From: Pseudomonas putida NBRC 14164
Lineage (GTDB): Bacteria; Pseudomonadota; Gammaproteobacteria; Pseudomonadales; Pseudomonadaceae
Assembly (NCBI RefSeq): GCF_000412675.1
Contig: NC_021505.1
Span: 2,536,501-2,600,500, forward strand
Length of the DNA: 64,000 nucleotides
Reading direction: 5' to 3'
Part shown: one piece after another, positions 8,183 through 18,272 of the stretch
Numbering within the stretch: position 1 is the first letter of the stretch
Layout: the number at the start of each line of letters is the position of its first letter
Program-made: the position numbers and the translations under genes
Notes under the pieces: generated by a model
What the model was told of the DNA's origin: nothing
The model's input: only the letters and a program-made list of their open reading frames with translations
The model's database searches: none

Positions 8183-8683
8183 ATGGCTCAAGTGACTCTC
8201 AAAGGCGGCCCGGTTCAGGTCAACGGCGAACTGCCGAAAATCGGCGCCCAGGCTCCGGCATTCTCCCTGGTCGGTGAAGGCCTGGCTGACAAGTCGCTGA
8301 AGGACTACGCCGGCAAGCGCAAGGTGCTGAACATCTTCCCGAGCGTTGACACCCCAACCTGCGCCACCTCCGTGCGCAAGTTCAACGCCCAGGCCAACGA
8401 TGTGGCCAACACCGTGGTGCTGTGCATCTCCGCCGACCTGCCGTTTGCCCAAGCACGCTTCTGCGGTGCCGAAGGCCTGGAAAACGTGAAGAACCTGTCG
8501 ACCCTGCGTGGCCGCGAGTTCCTCGAAAACTACGGCGTTGCCATCGCCGACGGCCCGCTGGCCGGCCTGGCTGCCCGTGCCGTGGTGGTGCTGGATGAAA
8601 ACGACAAAGTGCTGCACAGCGAACTGGTTGGCGAAATTGCTGACGAGCCGAACTACGATGCAGCGCTGGCAGTACTGAAGTAA
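8183..8683 (+). CDS. tpx: Thiol peroxidase (Tpx, atypical 2-Cys peroxiredoxin)
   Basis: 166 residues, ATG 8183 preceded by AAGGA. It reduces hydrogen and alkyl hydroperoxides in the periplasm or cytoplasm, using thioredoxin for recycling. The peroxidatic cysteine sits in [15 protein letters not shown] (Cys60) and the resolving cysteine in ARFCGAEG (Cys94). The N-terminal [18 protein letters not shown] and the C-terminal [12 protein letters not shown] are typical of Tpx. Length matches the family (about 165-168). It is a single-gene unit between the permease terminator and a REP pair. Confidence 0.96.
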   Translation: MAQVTLKGGPVQVNGELPKIGAQAPAFSLVGEGLADKSLKDYAGKRKVLNIFPSVDTPTCATSVRKFNAQANDVANTVVLCISADLPFAQARFCGAEGLENVKNLSTLRGREFLENYGVAIADGPLAGLAARAVVVLDENDKVLHSELVGEIADEPNYDAALAVLK

Positions 8684-8717
8684 GGGTTGCGGGGCAGGGC
8701 GGCTGAGTCCTGTGGTA

Positions 8718-8810
8718 GCCTCTTCGCGGGTGAACCCGCTCCCACAGGTAAAGCACAGCTTTTGACATCTGTGCGGTACCTGTGGGAGCGGGTTCACCCG
8801 CGAAAGGGCC
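8718..8810. repeat. Inverted pair of P. putida REP elements
   Basis: Facing copies with core GCGGGTGAACCCGCTCCCACAGG lie at about 8718-8748 and 8779-8810, shortly after tpx. Together with the terminator at 8863-8894 they account for most of the 341-base gap 8684-9024; the remainder holds the efflux promoter region, with no further gene seen. Confidence 0.9.
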
Positions 8811-8862
8811 CGCCCAGGCAACCGAAACCTTTCAGCCCGCCACTACTCCAAGCAACACCCTG

Positions 8863-8894
8863 AAACGGCCCGGAACGCTTTCCGGGCCGTTTTC
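8863..8894 (+). terminator. Intrinsic terminator upstream of the efflux operon
   Basis: AAACGGCCCGGA and TCCGGGCCGTTT form a perfect stem around a short loop and are followed by a T-rich tail. It insulates the mdt operon from tpx. Confidence 0.9.
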
Positions 8895-9024
8895 ATTTAA
8901 AGTTCAGCGTCTTGGCAACGTCAGCCAAAGGTAAACCTCTGGTAAAGGCCCTTTGCTAAAACGATGCCATTGCTTATCGTTCACCCTCCCCAAGCCGCCA
9001 TTCCGAACAAGGTTCGTTCAACCC

Positions 9025-10332
9025 ATGCAAGTGTCCAATTCCCGTTCCCCCCGTCGCTGGCTCGTCGGCCTGCTGATCCTGCTGCTGGTGGCTGCCCTGG
9101 CCTGGTGGCTGTGGCCTGCAGCAACGCCTGCGCATAAAGAAGCCGGCGGCGGCGGGCGCGGTGGCAAGGGCATGGGCATGATGGGCGGCCGCCCGGGCTT
9201 CGGCGGCTCCAGCGAAGCGGTGCCGGTGCGCGTCGAACCGGTACGCGTGGGTGACTTCCCCCTGTATTACAAAGCCCTGGGCACAGTCACTGCCACCAAC
9301 ACGGTCAATGTGCGCAGCCGTGTGGCTGGCGAACTGGTGAAGATCCACTTCAAGGAAGGCCAGCAGGTCAAGGCCGGCGACCTGCTCGCCGAAATCGACC
9401 CGCGCTCGTACCGCATCGCCCTGCAGCAGGCCGAAGGTACGCTGGCGCAAAACCAGGCGCAGCTTAAGAACGCCCAGGTGGATGTAGCCCGCTATAAAGG
9501 CCTGTACGCCGAAGACAGTATCGCCAAGCAAACCCTCGACACCGCCGAAGCGCAGGTGGCGCAGTTCCAGGGGCTGGTCAAGACCAACCAGGCACAGGTC
9601 AACGACGCCCGGCTGAACCTCGACTTCACCCAGATCCGTGCGCCGATCAACGGCCGCGTGGGCCTGCGTCAGCTGGACCTGGGCAACCTCGTTGCGGCCA
9701 ACGACACCACGGCACTGGTGGTGATTACCCAGACCGAGCCGATCAACGTCGCCTTCACCCTGCCGGAAACCGAGCTGAGCACCGTGCTGGAACGCTACCG
9801 CAGCGGCGCCAGCCTGCCGGTCGAGGCCTGGGACCGCAGTGACAGCAAGCTGCAGTCCACAGGCGTGCTGGGTAGCATCGACAACCAGATCGACATTACG
9901 ACCGGTACGCTCAAGTTCAAGGGCCGCTTCGAGAACAAGGACCTCGCCCTGTTCCCCAACCAGTTCGTCAACGTGCGCCTGCTGGCCGATACCCTCAAGC
10001 AGGTGATCATGGCCCCGGCAGCGGCCATCCAGTTTGGTAACGACGGTACCTTTGCCTATGTGGTAAACGCTGAAAATACGGTGAACGTGCGCAAGATCAG
10101 GGTCGGCGCCAGCGATGGCGAGAACAGCGTCATCCTCGAAGGCCTGAAGGCGGGTGACCGCCTGGTGCTGGAAGGCACCGACCGCCTGCGCGAAGGCACC
10201 AAGGTGGAAGTGGTCGAAGACAGCTCGCAAGTACCGACCACCCCAGGCCAGCACCTGCAAGGCCAGGAAGCCAAAGGTTCGGCGCACACTGAAGCGCAGC
10301 CTGGCAACGCAGCAGGCAAGGCGGGCGCATGA
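9025..10332 (+). CDS. mdtA: RND efflux periplasmic adaptor (MdtA-like membrane fusion protein)
   Basis: 435 residues. The start [22 protein letters not shown] gives a membrane anchor or signal region; the frame runs further upstream, but without family features. A glycine-rich linker (residues about 45-70) precedes the adaptor body. [20 protein letters not shown] and [13 protein letters not shown] are the lipoyl half-motifs, then a coiled hairpin (about 150-220) and beta-barrel segments ([18 protein letters not shown]). It joins the inner-membrane pumps to the outer-membrane channel. Its stop overlaps the next gene (ATGA), so the four genes are one operon. MdtA is assigned because two different RND pump genes follow, the MdtABC arrangement. 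Confidence 0.92.
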   Translation: MQVSNSRSPRRWLVGLLILLLVAALAWWLWPAATPAHKEAGGGGRGGKGMGMMGGRPGFGGSSEAVPVRVEPVRVGDFPLYYKALGTVTATNTVNVRSRVAGELVKIHFKEGQQVKAGDLLAEIDPRSYRIALQQAEGTLAQNQAQLKNAQVDVARYKGLYAEDSIAKQTLDTAEAQVAQFQGLVKTNQAQVNDARLNLDFTQIRAPINGRVGLRQLDLGNLVAANDTTALVVITQTEPINVAFTLPETELSTVLERYRSGASLPVEAWDRSDSKLQSTGVLGSIDNQIDITTGTLKFKGRFENKDLALFPNQFVNVRLLADTLKQVIMAPAAAIQFGNDGTFAYVVNAENTVNVRKIRVGASDGENSVILEGLKAGDRLVLEGTDRLREGTKVEVVEDSSQVPTTPGQHLQGQEAKGSAHTEAQPGNAAGKAGA

Positions 10333-13300
10333 ACCTCTCGCGTCTGTTCATCCTGCGGCCGGTCGCCACCACGCTGAGCATGCTGGCCATCGTCCTGGCC
10401 GGCCTGATCGCCTACAAGCTGCTGCCGGTTTCCGCTTTACCGCAGGTGGATTACCCGACCATCCGCGTCATGACGCTGTACCCCGGTGCCAGCCCGCAGG
10501 TGATGACCAGCGCGGTCACCGCTCCGCTCGAGCGCCAGTTCGGCCAGATGCCGGGCCTGAGCCAGATGGCCTCGACCAGCTCCGGCGGGGCGTCGGTGCT
10601 GACCCTGCGTTTCAACCTCGACATGAACATGGACGTTGCCGAGCAACAGGTGCAGGCCGCGATCAACGCCGCCAGTAACTTGCTGCCCAGCGACCTGCCG
10701 GCACCGCCGGTGTACAACAAGGTCAACCCGGCCGACACCCCGGTGCTGACCCTGGCCATTTCCAGCAAGACCATGCCGCTGCCCAAGCTCAACGACCTGG
10801 TCGATACGCGTGTGGCGCAAAAGCTCGCGCAGATCAGCGGCGTGGGCATGGTCAGCATTGCCGGCGGCCAGCGCCAGGCGGTACGCATCAAGGTCAACGT
10901 CGACGCCCTGGCGGCCAATGGCCTGAACCTGGATGACGTGCGTACGCTGATCGGTGCCTCGAACGTGAACCAGCCCAAGGGCAATTTCGATGGCCCCACC
11001 CGGGTGTCGATGCTCGATGCCAATGACCAGCTGCGTTCCCCCGAGGAATACGCCAACCTGATCCTGGCCTACACCAACGGTGCGCCGTTGCGTCTGAAAG
11101 ACGTGGCCGAAATCGTCGATGGTGCAGAAAACGAGCGCCTGGCCGCCTGGGCCAACGAAAACCACGCGGTGCTGCTGAACATCCAGCGCCAGCCAGGCGC
11201 CAACGTCATCGAAGTGGTCGACCGCATCAAGGAACTGTTGCCGTCGATCACCGACAACCTGCCGGCGGGCCTCGATGTGTCGGTGCTGACCGACCGCACC
11301 CAGACCATTCGCGCCGCAGTCAAGGACGTACAGCATGAACTGCTGATCGCCATCGTCCTGGTGGTAATGGTCACCTTCGTATTCCTGCGCCGTTTCAGCG
11401 CCACCCTCATTCCGTCGATTGCCGTGCCATTGTCGCTGATCGGCACGTTCGGCGTGATGTACCTGGCGGGTTTCTCGGTGAACAACCTGACGCTGATGGC
11501 CCTGACCATTGCCACCGGGTTTGTGGTCGACGACGCCATCGTCATGCTGGAGAACATCTCCCGGCACATCGAAGAGGGCGAGACGCCCATGCAGGCGGCG
11601 CTCAAGGGTGCCCGGCAGATCGGCTTCACCCTGATTTCGCTAACCTTCTCGCTGATTGCAGTACTGATCCCGCTGCTGTTCATGGCTGACGTGGTCGGCC
11701 GCCTGTTCCGCGAGTTCGCCATCACCCTGGCGGTGGCCATCCTGATTTCCCTGGTGGTGTCGCTGACCCTGACGCCGATGATGTGCGCGCGCCTGCTCAA
11801 GCGCGAGCCCAAGGAAGAAGAACAAGGCCGCTTTTACCGCGCCAGCGGCGCCTGGATCGACTGGCTGATCAAACATTACGGCAACGCCCTGCAGTGGGTA
11901 CTCAAGCACCAGCCGCTGACCCTGCTGGTAGCCGTGGCCAGCCTGGTACTGACCGTCTTCCTGTACATGGTGGTACCCAAGGGCTTCTTCCCGGTGCAGG
12001 ACACAGGGGTGATCCAGGGCATTTCCGAAGCACCGCAGTCCACTTCGTTTGCCGCCATGAGCGAGCGCCAGCAGGCCCTGAGCAAGGTGATCCTGCAGGA
12101 CCCTGCCGTGCAGAGCCTGTCATCCTACATTGGCGTCGATGGCGACAACGCCACGCTCAACAGCGGCCGCCTGCTGATCAACCTCAAGCCACACGGCGAA
12201 CGCGATGTCACCGCCACTGAAGTGATCAGCCGCTTGCAGCCGCAACTTGACCGGCTGGTGGGCATCCGCCTGTTCATGCAACCGGTGCAGGACCTGAGCA
12301 TCGAAGACCGGGTCAGCCGTACCCAGTACCAGTTCAGCCTGTCATCGCCGGACGCCGACCTGCTTTCGCAGTGGAGCGGCAAACTGGTGCAGGCGCTGCA
12401 GCAGCGCCCGGAACTGGCCGACGTGGCCAGTGACCTGCAGGACAAGGGCCTGCAGGTGTACCTGGTGATCGACCGTGACATGGCCAGCCGCCTGGGCATC
12501 AACGTGGCGCAGATCACCAACGCCCTGTACGACGCCTTCGGCCAGCGGCAGATCTCGACCATCTACACCCAGGCCAGCCAGTACCGCGTGGTGTTGCAGT
12601 CGAAGGACGCGGCAGTCATCGGCCCACAGGCGCTGGAGTCGATCCACGTCAAGGCCGCCGATGGCGGCCAGGTAAGGCTGTCGGCACTGGCGCGCATCGA
12701 GCAGCGCCAGGCCCAACTGGCCATTTCCCACATCGGCCAGTTCCCGGCGGTGACCCTGTCGTTCAACCTTGGCCACGGTGCATCGCTGGGCGAGGCGGTG
12801 CAGGTGATCGAGCAGGTGCAGAAAGACATCGGCATGCCGCTGGGGGTACAAACCCGCTTCCAGGGCGCGGCGGAGGCTTTCCAGGCGTCACTGTCGAGCA
12901 CCTTGCTGCTGATTCTGGCGGCGGTGGTGACCATGTACATCGTGCTGGGCGTGCTGTACGAAAGCTACATCCACCCGGTGACCATCCTCTCGACCCTGCC
13001 GTCGGCGGCGGTGGGGGCCTTGCTGGCCTTGCTCATCAGCGGCAACGACCTGGGCATGATCGCCATCATCGGCATCATCCTGCTGATCGGCATCGTCAAG
13101 AAGAACGCGATCATGATGATCGACTTTGCCCTTGAGGCCGAGCGCCATCAGGGCATGAGCCCGCGCGATGCGATTTACCAGGCGGCGCTGCTGCGCTTCC
13201 GGCCGATCCTGATGACCACCCTGGCCGCGCTGTTTGGTGCCGTGCCGCTGATGCTCGCCACCGGTTCCGGGGCCGAGCTGCGCCAGCCGCTGGGCCTGGT

Positions 13301-13427
13301 GATGGTCGGCGGGTTGCTGGTCAGCCAGGTGCTGACGCTGTTCACCACGCCGGTCATCTACCTGTACTTCGACCGCTTGGCCCGCCGCTGGCGCCCGGCC
13401 ACTGACGTGAAGAAGGCCGAGGCATGA
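10329..13427 (+). CDS. mdtB: RND multidrug efflux pump subunit, MdtB-like
   Basis: 1032 residues, the normal length for an RND pump, with twelve predicted membrane helices and two large periplasmic loops. It begins [20 protein letters not shown]. The proton-relay pair is in [21 protein letters not shown] (Asp-Asp in helix 4) and the relay lysine in [16 protein letters not shown]. In E. coli, MdtB and MdtC form a mixed trimer in which the two subunits have different jobs. The adjacent, translationally coupled paralogue here implies the same. Substrates are likely bile-salt-like or antibiotic amphiphiles, not readable from sequence. No local repressor gene is seen. Confidence 0.93.
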   Translation: MNLSRLFILRPVATTLSMLAIVLAGLIAYKLLPVSALPQVDYPTIRVMTLYPGASPQVMTSAVTAPLERQFGQMPGLSQMASTSSGGASVLTLRFNLDMNMDVAEQQVQAAINAASNLLPSDLPAPPVYNKVNPADTPVLTLAISSKTMPLPKLNDLVDTRVAQKLAQISGVGMVSIAGGQRQAVRIKVNVDALAANGLNLDDVRTLIGASNVNQPKGNFDGPTRVSMLDANDQLRSPEEYANLILAYTNGAPLRLKDVAEIVDGAENERLAAWANENHAVLLNIQRQPGANVIEVVDRIKELLPSITDNLPAGLDVSVLTDRTQTIRAAVKDVQHELLIAIVLVVMVTFVFLRRFSATLIPSIAVPLSLIGTFGVMYLAGFSVNNLTLMALTIATGFVVDDAIVMLENISRHIEEGETPMQAALKGARQIGFTLISLTFSLIAVLIPLLFMADVVGRLFREFAITLAVAILISLVVSLTLTPMMCARLLKREPKEEEQGRFYRASGAWIDWLIKHYGNALQWVLKHQPLTLLVAVASLVLTVFLYMVVPKGFFPVQDTGVIQGISEAPQSTSFAAMSERQQALSKVILQDPAVQSLSSYIGVDGDNATLNSGRLLINLKPHGERDVTATEVISRLQPQLDRLVGIRLFMQPVQDLSIEDRVSRTQYQFSLSSPDADLLSQWSGKLVQALQQRPELADVASDLQDKGLQVYLVIDRDMASRLGINVAQITNALYDAFGQRQISTIYTQASQYRVVLQSKDAAVIGPQALESIHVKAADGGQVRLSALARIEQRQAQLAISHIGQFPAVTLSFNLGHGASLGEAVQVIEQVQKDIGMPLGVQTRFQGAAEAFQASLSSTLLLILAAVVTMYIVLGVLYESYIHPVTILSTLPSAAVGALLALLISGNDLGMIAIIGIILLIGIVKKNAIMMIDFALEAERHQGMSPRDAIYQAALLRFRPILMTTLAALFGAVPLMLATGSGAELRQPLGLVMVGGLLVSQVLTLFTTPVIYLYFDRLARRWRPATDVKKAEA

Positions 13428-16400
13428 ACCTGTCTGGTCCTTTCATCCGTCGCCCTGTAGCGACCATGCTGCTGAGCCTGGCGATCATGCTGCTGGGCGG
13501 AGTCAGCTTCGGTCTCTTGCCTGTGTCACCGCTGCCGCAGATGGACTTCCCCGTAATCGTGGTGTCGGCCAACTTGTCCGGCGCCAGCCCGGAGGTCATG
13601 GCCTCCACCGTGGCCACGCCACTGGAGCGCAAGCTGGGCAGCATCGCCGGCGTGACCACATTGACCAGCAGCTCCAACCAGGGCTCCACGCGGGTCATCA
13701 TCGGCTTCGAGATGGGCCGCGACATCGACGGCGCGGCGCGCGAGGTGCAGGCAGCGATCAACGCCACCCGTAACCTGCTGCCCAGCGGCATGCGCAGCAT
13801 GCCCACCTACAAGAAGATCAACCCGTCGCAAGCACCGATCATGGTGCTGTCGCTGACGTCGGACGTGCTGCAGAAAGGCCAGCTGTACGACCTGGCCGAC
13901 ACTATCCTGTCGCAGAGCCTGGCCCAGGTATCGGGGGTAGGGGAGGTGCAGATCGGCGGCAGTTCGCTGCCGGCGGTGCGCATTGCCGTCGAGCCGCAAT
14001 TGCTCAACCAGTACGGCGTGTCGCTGGACGATGTGCGTACTGCCGTGTCCAACGCCAACCAGCGCCGGCCCATGGGCTTTGTCGAGGATGCCGAGCGTAA
14101 CTGGCAGGTGAGGGCCAACGACCAGCTGGAAAGCGCCCAGGATTACGAGCCGGTGGTGATCCGGCAGCAGAGCGGCACCATCCTGCGCCTGTCCGACGTG
14201 GCCACCATTACCGATGGCGTGGAAAACCGCTACAACAGCGGTTTCTTCAATGACCAGAGCGCGGTGCTGCTGGTGGTCAACCGCCAGACCGGTGCCAACA
14301 TCATCGAAACGGTCGACCAGATCAAGGCGCAGTTGCCAGCGCTGCAGTCGTTGCTGCCAGCCAATGTGCAACTGAACGTGGCAATGGACCGCTCGCCGGT
14401 GATCAAGGCCACCCTGAAGGAGGCCGAACACACCCTGCTGATCGCTGTGGTGCTGGTGATCCTGGTGGTGTACCTGTTCCTCGGCAGCCTGCGCGCCTCA
14501 CTCATCCCCAGCCTGGCAGTGCCAGTGTCGCTGGTGGGGACTTTCGCGGTCATGTACCTGTGCGGCTTCTCGCTCAACAACCTGTCGCTGATGGCCTTGA
14601 TCCTTGCCACTGGCCTGGTGGTGGACGACGCCATCGTGGTGCTGGAGAACATCTCGCGGCACATCGAGGACGGCCAGCCGCCGATGAAGGCGGCCTTCCT
14701 GGGGGCCAAGGAAGTGGGCTTCACATTGCTGTCGATGAACGTGTCGCTGGTGGCGGTATTCGTCTCCATCCTGTTCATGGGCGGCATCGTGCGCAACCTG
14801 TTCCAGGAGTTCTCGATCACACTGGCGGCGGCGATCATCGTGTCGCTGGTGGTATCGCTGACCCTCACGCCGATGCTGTGCGCGCGCTGGCTCAAGCCAC
14901 ACCAGGCCGAGCCGACTCGCGTGCAGCGCTGGAGCGACAAGGTGCACCAGCGCATGGTCAACGCCTATGACCGCAGCCTGGGTTGGGTCTTGCGCCACAA
15001 GGGCCTGACCCTGCTCAGCCTGCTGGCGACCATTGCTATCAACATCGCCCTGTATGTGGTGGTGCCCAAGACGCTGATGCCGCAGCAGGACACTGGCCAG
15101 CTGATGGGCTTTATCCGCGGTGATGACGGCCTGTCGTTCAGCGTGATGCAGCCGAAAATGGAGATCTACCGGCGCGCCTTGCTGGCCGACCCGGCAGTGC
15201 AGAGCGTTGCCGGTTTCATCGGTGGCAACAGCGGCACCAACAATGCCATGGTGCTGGTGCGCCTGAAGCCGATCAGCGAGCGCAAGATCGATGCGCAGAA
15301 GGTGATCGAGCGCCTGCGCAAGGAAATGCCCAAAGTGCCCGGAGGTCGGCTGTTCCTGATGGCCGACCAGGACCTTCAACTGGGTGGCGGCGGGCGTGAC
15401 CAGAGCTCGTCGCAGTACCTGTATACCCTGCAGAGCGGCGACCTGGCGGCATTGCGCCAGTGGTTCCCCAAGGTGGTTGCGGCGCTGCGTGCACTGCCGG
15501 AGCTGACCGCCATCGACGCCCGTGACGGCTCCGGTACCCAGCAGGTGACGCTGGTGGTCGACCGTGACCAGGCCAAGCGCCTGGGCATCGACATGGACAT
15601 GGTGACCACGGTCCTTAACAACGCCTACAGCCAGCGTCAGATCTCCACCATCTACGACAGCCTCAACCAGTACCAGGTGGTGCTGGAGATCAACCCCAAA
15701 TACGCCTGGGACCCGAGCACGCTGGAGCAGGTGCAAGTGATTACCGCCGACGGCGCTCGCGTGCCGCTGTCGACCATCGCCCGCTACGAGAACAGCCTGG
15801 CCAACGACCGGGTCAGCCACGAAGGCCAGTTCGCCTCGGAAGACATCGCCTTCGACGTCGCCGAAGGCTACAGCCCCGACCAGGCCATGGCGGCGCTGGA
15901 ACGTGCGGTGGCCAAACTTGGCTTGCCCGAAGAGGTAATTGCCAAGCTGGGTGGTACGGCCGATGCCTTCGCCAAGACCCAGCAGGGCCAGCCGTTCATG
16001 ATCCTTGGCGCACTGCTGCTGGTGTATCTGGTGCTGGGCATTCTTTATGAAAGCTATATCCACCCGCTGACCATTCTCTCGACACTGCCTTCGGCAGGCG
16101 TTGGTGCCTTGCTGACGTTGTACGTCACCGGTGGCGAATTCAGCTTGATCTCGCTGTTGGGGTTGTTCCTGCTGATCGGTGTGGTGAAGAAGAACGCCAT
16201 TTTGATGATCGACCTGGCCTTGCAGCTGGAGCGCCATCAGCGCATGTCGCCGGAAGAGTCGATCCGCCGTGCCTGCCTGCTGCGCCTGCGACCGATCCTG
16301 ATGACCACCCTGGCCGCCATCCTTGGCGCCTTGCCGCTGCTGCTGAGCCATGCCGAAGGCGCGGAAATGCGCCAGCCGCTGGGCCTGACCATCATCGGTG

Positions 16401-16531
16401 GCCTGGTGTTCAGCCAGGTCCTCACCCTTTACACGACGCCGGTTGTCTACCTGTACCTGGACCGCCTGCGCCACCGTTTCAACCGTTGGCGCGGCGTGCG
16501 CACCGACGCCGCCCTGGAAACCCCGCTATGA
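13424..16531 (+). CDS. mdtC: RND multidrug efflux pump subunit, MdtC-like
   Basis: 1035 residues, starting [20 protein letters not shown] at an ATG that overlaps the stop of the preceding pump gene. Helix 4 reads [20 protein letters not shown] with both acidic residues, and the helix 10 lysine is in [20 protein letters not shown], so the proton relay is complete. It is a paralogue of the gene before it, not a tandem copy: the periplasmic porter domains differ throughout. It is expected to form the heterotrimeric inner-membrane pump with that protein. Its own stop overlaps the start of the outer-membrane channel gene. Confidence 0.93.
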   Translation: MNLSGPFIRRPVATMLLSLAIMLLGGVSFGLLPVSPLPQMDFPVIVVSANLSGASPEVMASTVATPLERKLGSIAGVTTLTSSSNQGSTRVIIGFEMGRDIDGAAREVQAAINATRNLLPSGMRSMPTYKKINPSQAPIMVLSLTSDVLQKGQLYDLADTILSQSLAQVSGVGEVQIGGSSLPAVRIAVEPQLLNQYGVSLDDVRTAVSNANQRRPMGFVEDAERNWQVRANDQLESAQDYEPVVIRQQSGTILRLSDVATITDGVENRYNSGFFNDQSAVLLVVNRQTGANIIETVDQIKAQLPALQSLLPANVQLNVAMDRSPVIKATLKEAEHTLLIAVVLVILVVYLFLGSLRASLIPSLAVPVSLVGTFAVMYLCGFSLNNLSLMALILATGLVVDDAIVVLENISRHIEDGQPPMKAAFLGAKEVGFTLLSMNVSLVAVFVSILFMGGIVRNLFQEFSITLAAAIIVSLVVSLTLTPMLCARWLKPHQAEPTRVQRWSDKVHQRMVNAYDRSLGWVLRHKGLTLLSLLATIAINIALYVVVPKTLMPQQDTGQLMGFIRGDDGLSFSVMQPKMEIYRRALLADPAVQSVAGFIGGNSGTNNAMVLVRLKPISERKIDAQKVIERLRKEMPKVPGGRLFLMADQDLQLGGGGRDQSSSQYLYTLQSGDLAALRQWFPKVVAALRALPELTAIDARDGSGTQQVTLVVDRDQAKRLGIDMDMVTTVLNNAYSQRQISTIYDSLNQYQVVLEINPKYAWDPSTLEQVQVITADGARVPLSTIARYENSLANDRVSHEGQFASEDIAFDVAEGYSPDQAMAALERAVAKLGLPEEVIAKLGGTADAFAKTQQGQPFMILGALLLVYLVLGILYESYIHPLTILSTLPSAGVGALLTLYVTGGEFSLISLLGLFLLIGVVKKNAILMIDLALQLERHQRMSPEESIRRACLLRLRPILMTTLAAILGALPLLLSHAEGAEMRQPLGLTIIGGLVFSQVLTLYTTPVVYLYLDRLRHRFNRWRGVRTDAALETPL

Positions 16532-18018
16532 CTTTTGCCCAGACCCCACTTCACCGTGCGCTGCAAGCGCTGACCCGTGGGCGTGGCTCGCGCCTGCTCG
16601 GCGCCGGGTTGTGCGTGGCCTTGCTCAGTGCCTGTACCCTGAGCCCGGACTACCACCGCCCCGAGCTGAACAGCCCGGCGGCGCAGTTCAAACACGCCGA
16701 AGGCTGGAGCCAGGCCACGCCATCCGATGCCATCGCCCGCGGCGCCTGGTGGGAAATCTACGGCGATACCGGGCTGAATGCGTTGGTCGAGGAGCTTAAC
16801 CGCAGCAACCAGACCGTGGCGCAATCAGAAGCGCAGTACCGCCAGGCCCAGGCGCTGGTGCGCAGCAGCCGTGCGGCGCTGTTCCCCAGCCTGGACCTGA
16901 GTGCCAGCAAGAACCGCTCGGCGCAGGGTACCGGCAGCTCCAGTTCCAGCTTGTCCAACAACAGCAGCGGCATCCGCAATACCTACAACGCCCAGCTCGG
17001 TGTCAGCTGGGAAATCGACCTGTGGGGCAAGTTGCGCGAAACCATGAATGCCAACGAGGCCAGTGCCGAAGCCAGCCTCGCCGACCTCGCTTCGATCCGC
17101 TTGAGCCAGCAATCGGAGCTTGTGCAGAACTACCTGCAATTGCGGGTCATCGATGAGCAGAAGCGTTTGCTGGAAGCCACCGTGGCGGCCTATGAGCGCT
17201 CGTTGCGGATGACCGAAAACCAGTACCGCGCTGGTGTCTCTGGCCCGGATGCCGTCGCCCAGGCGCGTACCCAGCTGAAGAGCACCCAGGCTGATTTGAT
17301 CGACCTGATCTGGCAGCGTGCGCAGTTCGAGAACGCCATCGCCGTGCTGCTGGGCAAGACCCCGGCCGATTTTGCCCTGGCTGACAGCAAGGCCATTCCG
17401 GCATTGCCGCAAATTCCGGTTTCGCTGCCGTCGCAGCTGCTGGAGCGTCGGCCGGACATCGCTGCTGCCGAACGCAACGTGATGGCGGCCAACGCCAATA
17501 TCGGTGTGTCGCGGGCCGCGTACTTCCCCGACCTCAGCCTGAGCATGAGTGGTGGTTATTCCAGCAGCAGCTTCAGCAACTGGATCGAACTGCCCAACCG
17601 CTACTGGTCGGTAGGCCCGCAGCTGGCGCTGACCCTGTTCGACGCCGGCAAGCGCAGCGCCGAGGTGGACCGTACGGTGGCGGTGTATGACCAGACCGTG
17701 GCGCAGTATCGCCAGACCGTGCTGGATGGCTTCAAGGAAGTGGAAAACCTGTTGGTGCAGTTGAAGGTGTATGGCGATGAAGCCGTGGTTCGCCAGGAGG
17801 CGCTGGACGCTGCCCGCGAGTCGCTGCGCCTGACCGAGAACCAGTACCGCGCGGGGCTGATTGGCTACCTGGATGTCGTCAACGTACAGACCACGGCGCT
17901 GAGCAACGAGCGCAGCGTGTTGAACCTGCTGCAAGGGCGCCTGGTGGCCAGTGTGCAACTGGTGGCCGCGCTGGGCGGCGGCTGGGATGCAGAGCAGGCG
18001 TTTGCCGAGCAGGACTGA
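16528..18018 (+). CDS. Outer-membrane efflux channel lipoprotein (NodT/OprM family)
   Basis: 496 residues from the ATG overlapping the mdtC stop. The signal sequence ends in a lipobox, VALLSAC, so the cysteine near residue 36 is expected to be lipidated. Two outer-membrane efflux protein repeats follow, with internal repetition of the TENQYRAG(V/L)xG motif (MTENQYRAGVSGPDAVAQA and LTENQYRAGLIGYLDVVNV). LLERRPDIAAAERNVMAANA is a family signature. It completes a self-contained tripartite efflux system. The gene symbol is left empty because several OprM-type channels exist in P. putida. Confidence 0.92.
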   Translation: MTFAQTPLHRALQALTRGRGSRLLGAGLCVALLSACTLSPDYHRPELNSPAAQFKHAEGWSQATPSDAIARGAWWEIYGDTGLNALVEELNRSNQTVAQSEAQYRQAQALVRSSRAALFPSLDLSASKNRSAQGTGSSSSSLSNNSSGIRNTYNAQLGVSWEIDLWGKLRETMNANEASAEASLADLASIRLSQQSELVQNYLQLRVIDEQKRLLEATVAAYERSLRMTENQYRAGVSGPDAVAQARTQLKSTQADLIDLIWQRAQFENAIAVLLGKTPADFALADSKAIPALPQIPVSLPSQLLERRPDIAAAERNVMAANANIGVSRAAYFPDLSLSMSGGYSSSSFSNWIELPNRYWSVGPQLALTLFDAGKRSAEVDRTVAVYDQTVAQYRQTVLDGFKEVENLLVQLKVYGDEAVVRQEALDAARESLRLTENQYRAGLIGYLDVVNVQTTALSNERSVLNLLQGRLVASVQLVAALGGGWDAEQAFAEQD

Positions 18019-18033
18019 AGTGAACGCACGCTT

Positions 18034-18142
18034 TTGTGGGAGCGGCCTTGTGTCGCGAAGCGGCCCCAGATTATCAGCACAAACATCAATATTGCCGGTG
18101 CTGCTTCGCAGCCCTTTCGCGACACAAGGCCGCTCCCACAAA
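18034..18142. repeat. Inverted pair of REP elements ending the efflux operon
   Basis: A copy starting TGTGGGAGCGGCCTTGTGTC at about 18035 faces its reverse complement ending about 18142. This is the third REP sequence class in the window (core GACACAAGGCCGCTCCCACA). The pair follows the channel gene stop and probably serves as the operon's 3' end. Confidence 0.88.
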
Positions 18143-18272
18143 GTACGCCGCAGATCTGCTTAGGGCTCGCATTGGATCCATTCCCATTCGCAAAAACCCC
18201 GTGCGTTTCGCCTAAGCTTGAGTACAATCGTCAGCTTTTGCCGGGCCCCCTGTCCCGTCGCTGGAATTCCCA

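Noticed and set aside
14498..16474. 658-codon open frame opposite the second RND pump gene
   Set aside because: An antisense shadow: it is rich in His, Gln and Arg, as expected from a mirrored GC-rich gene, and lies wholly within mdtC.
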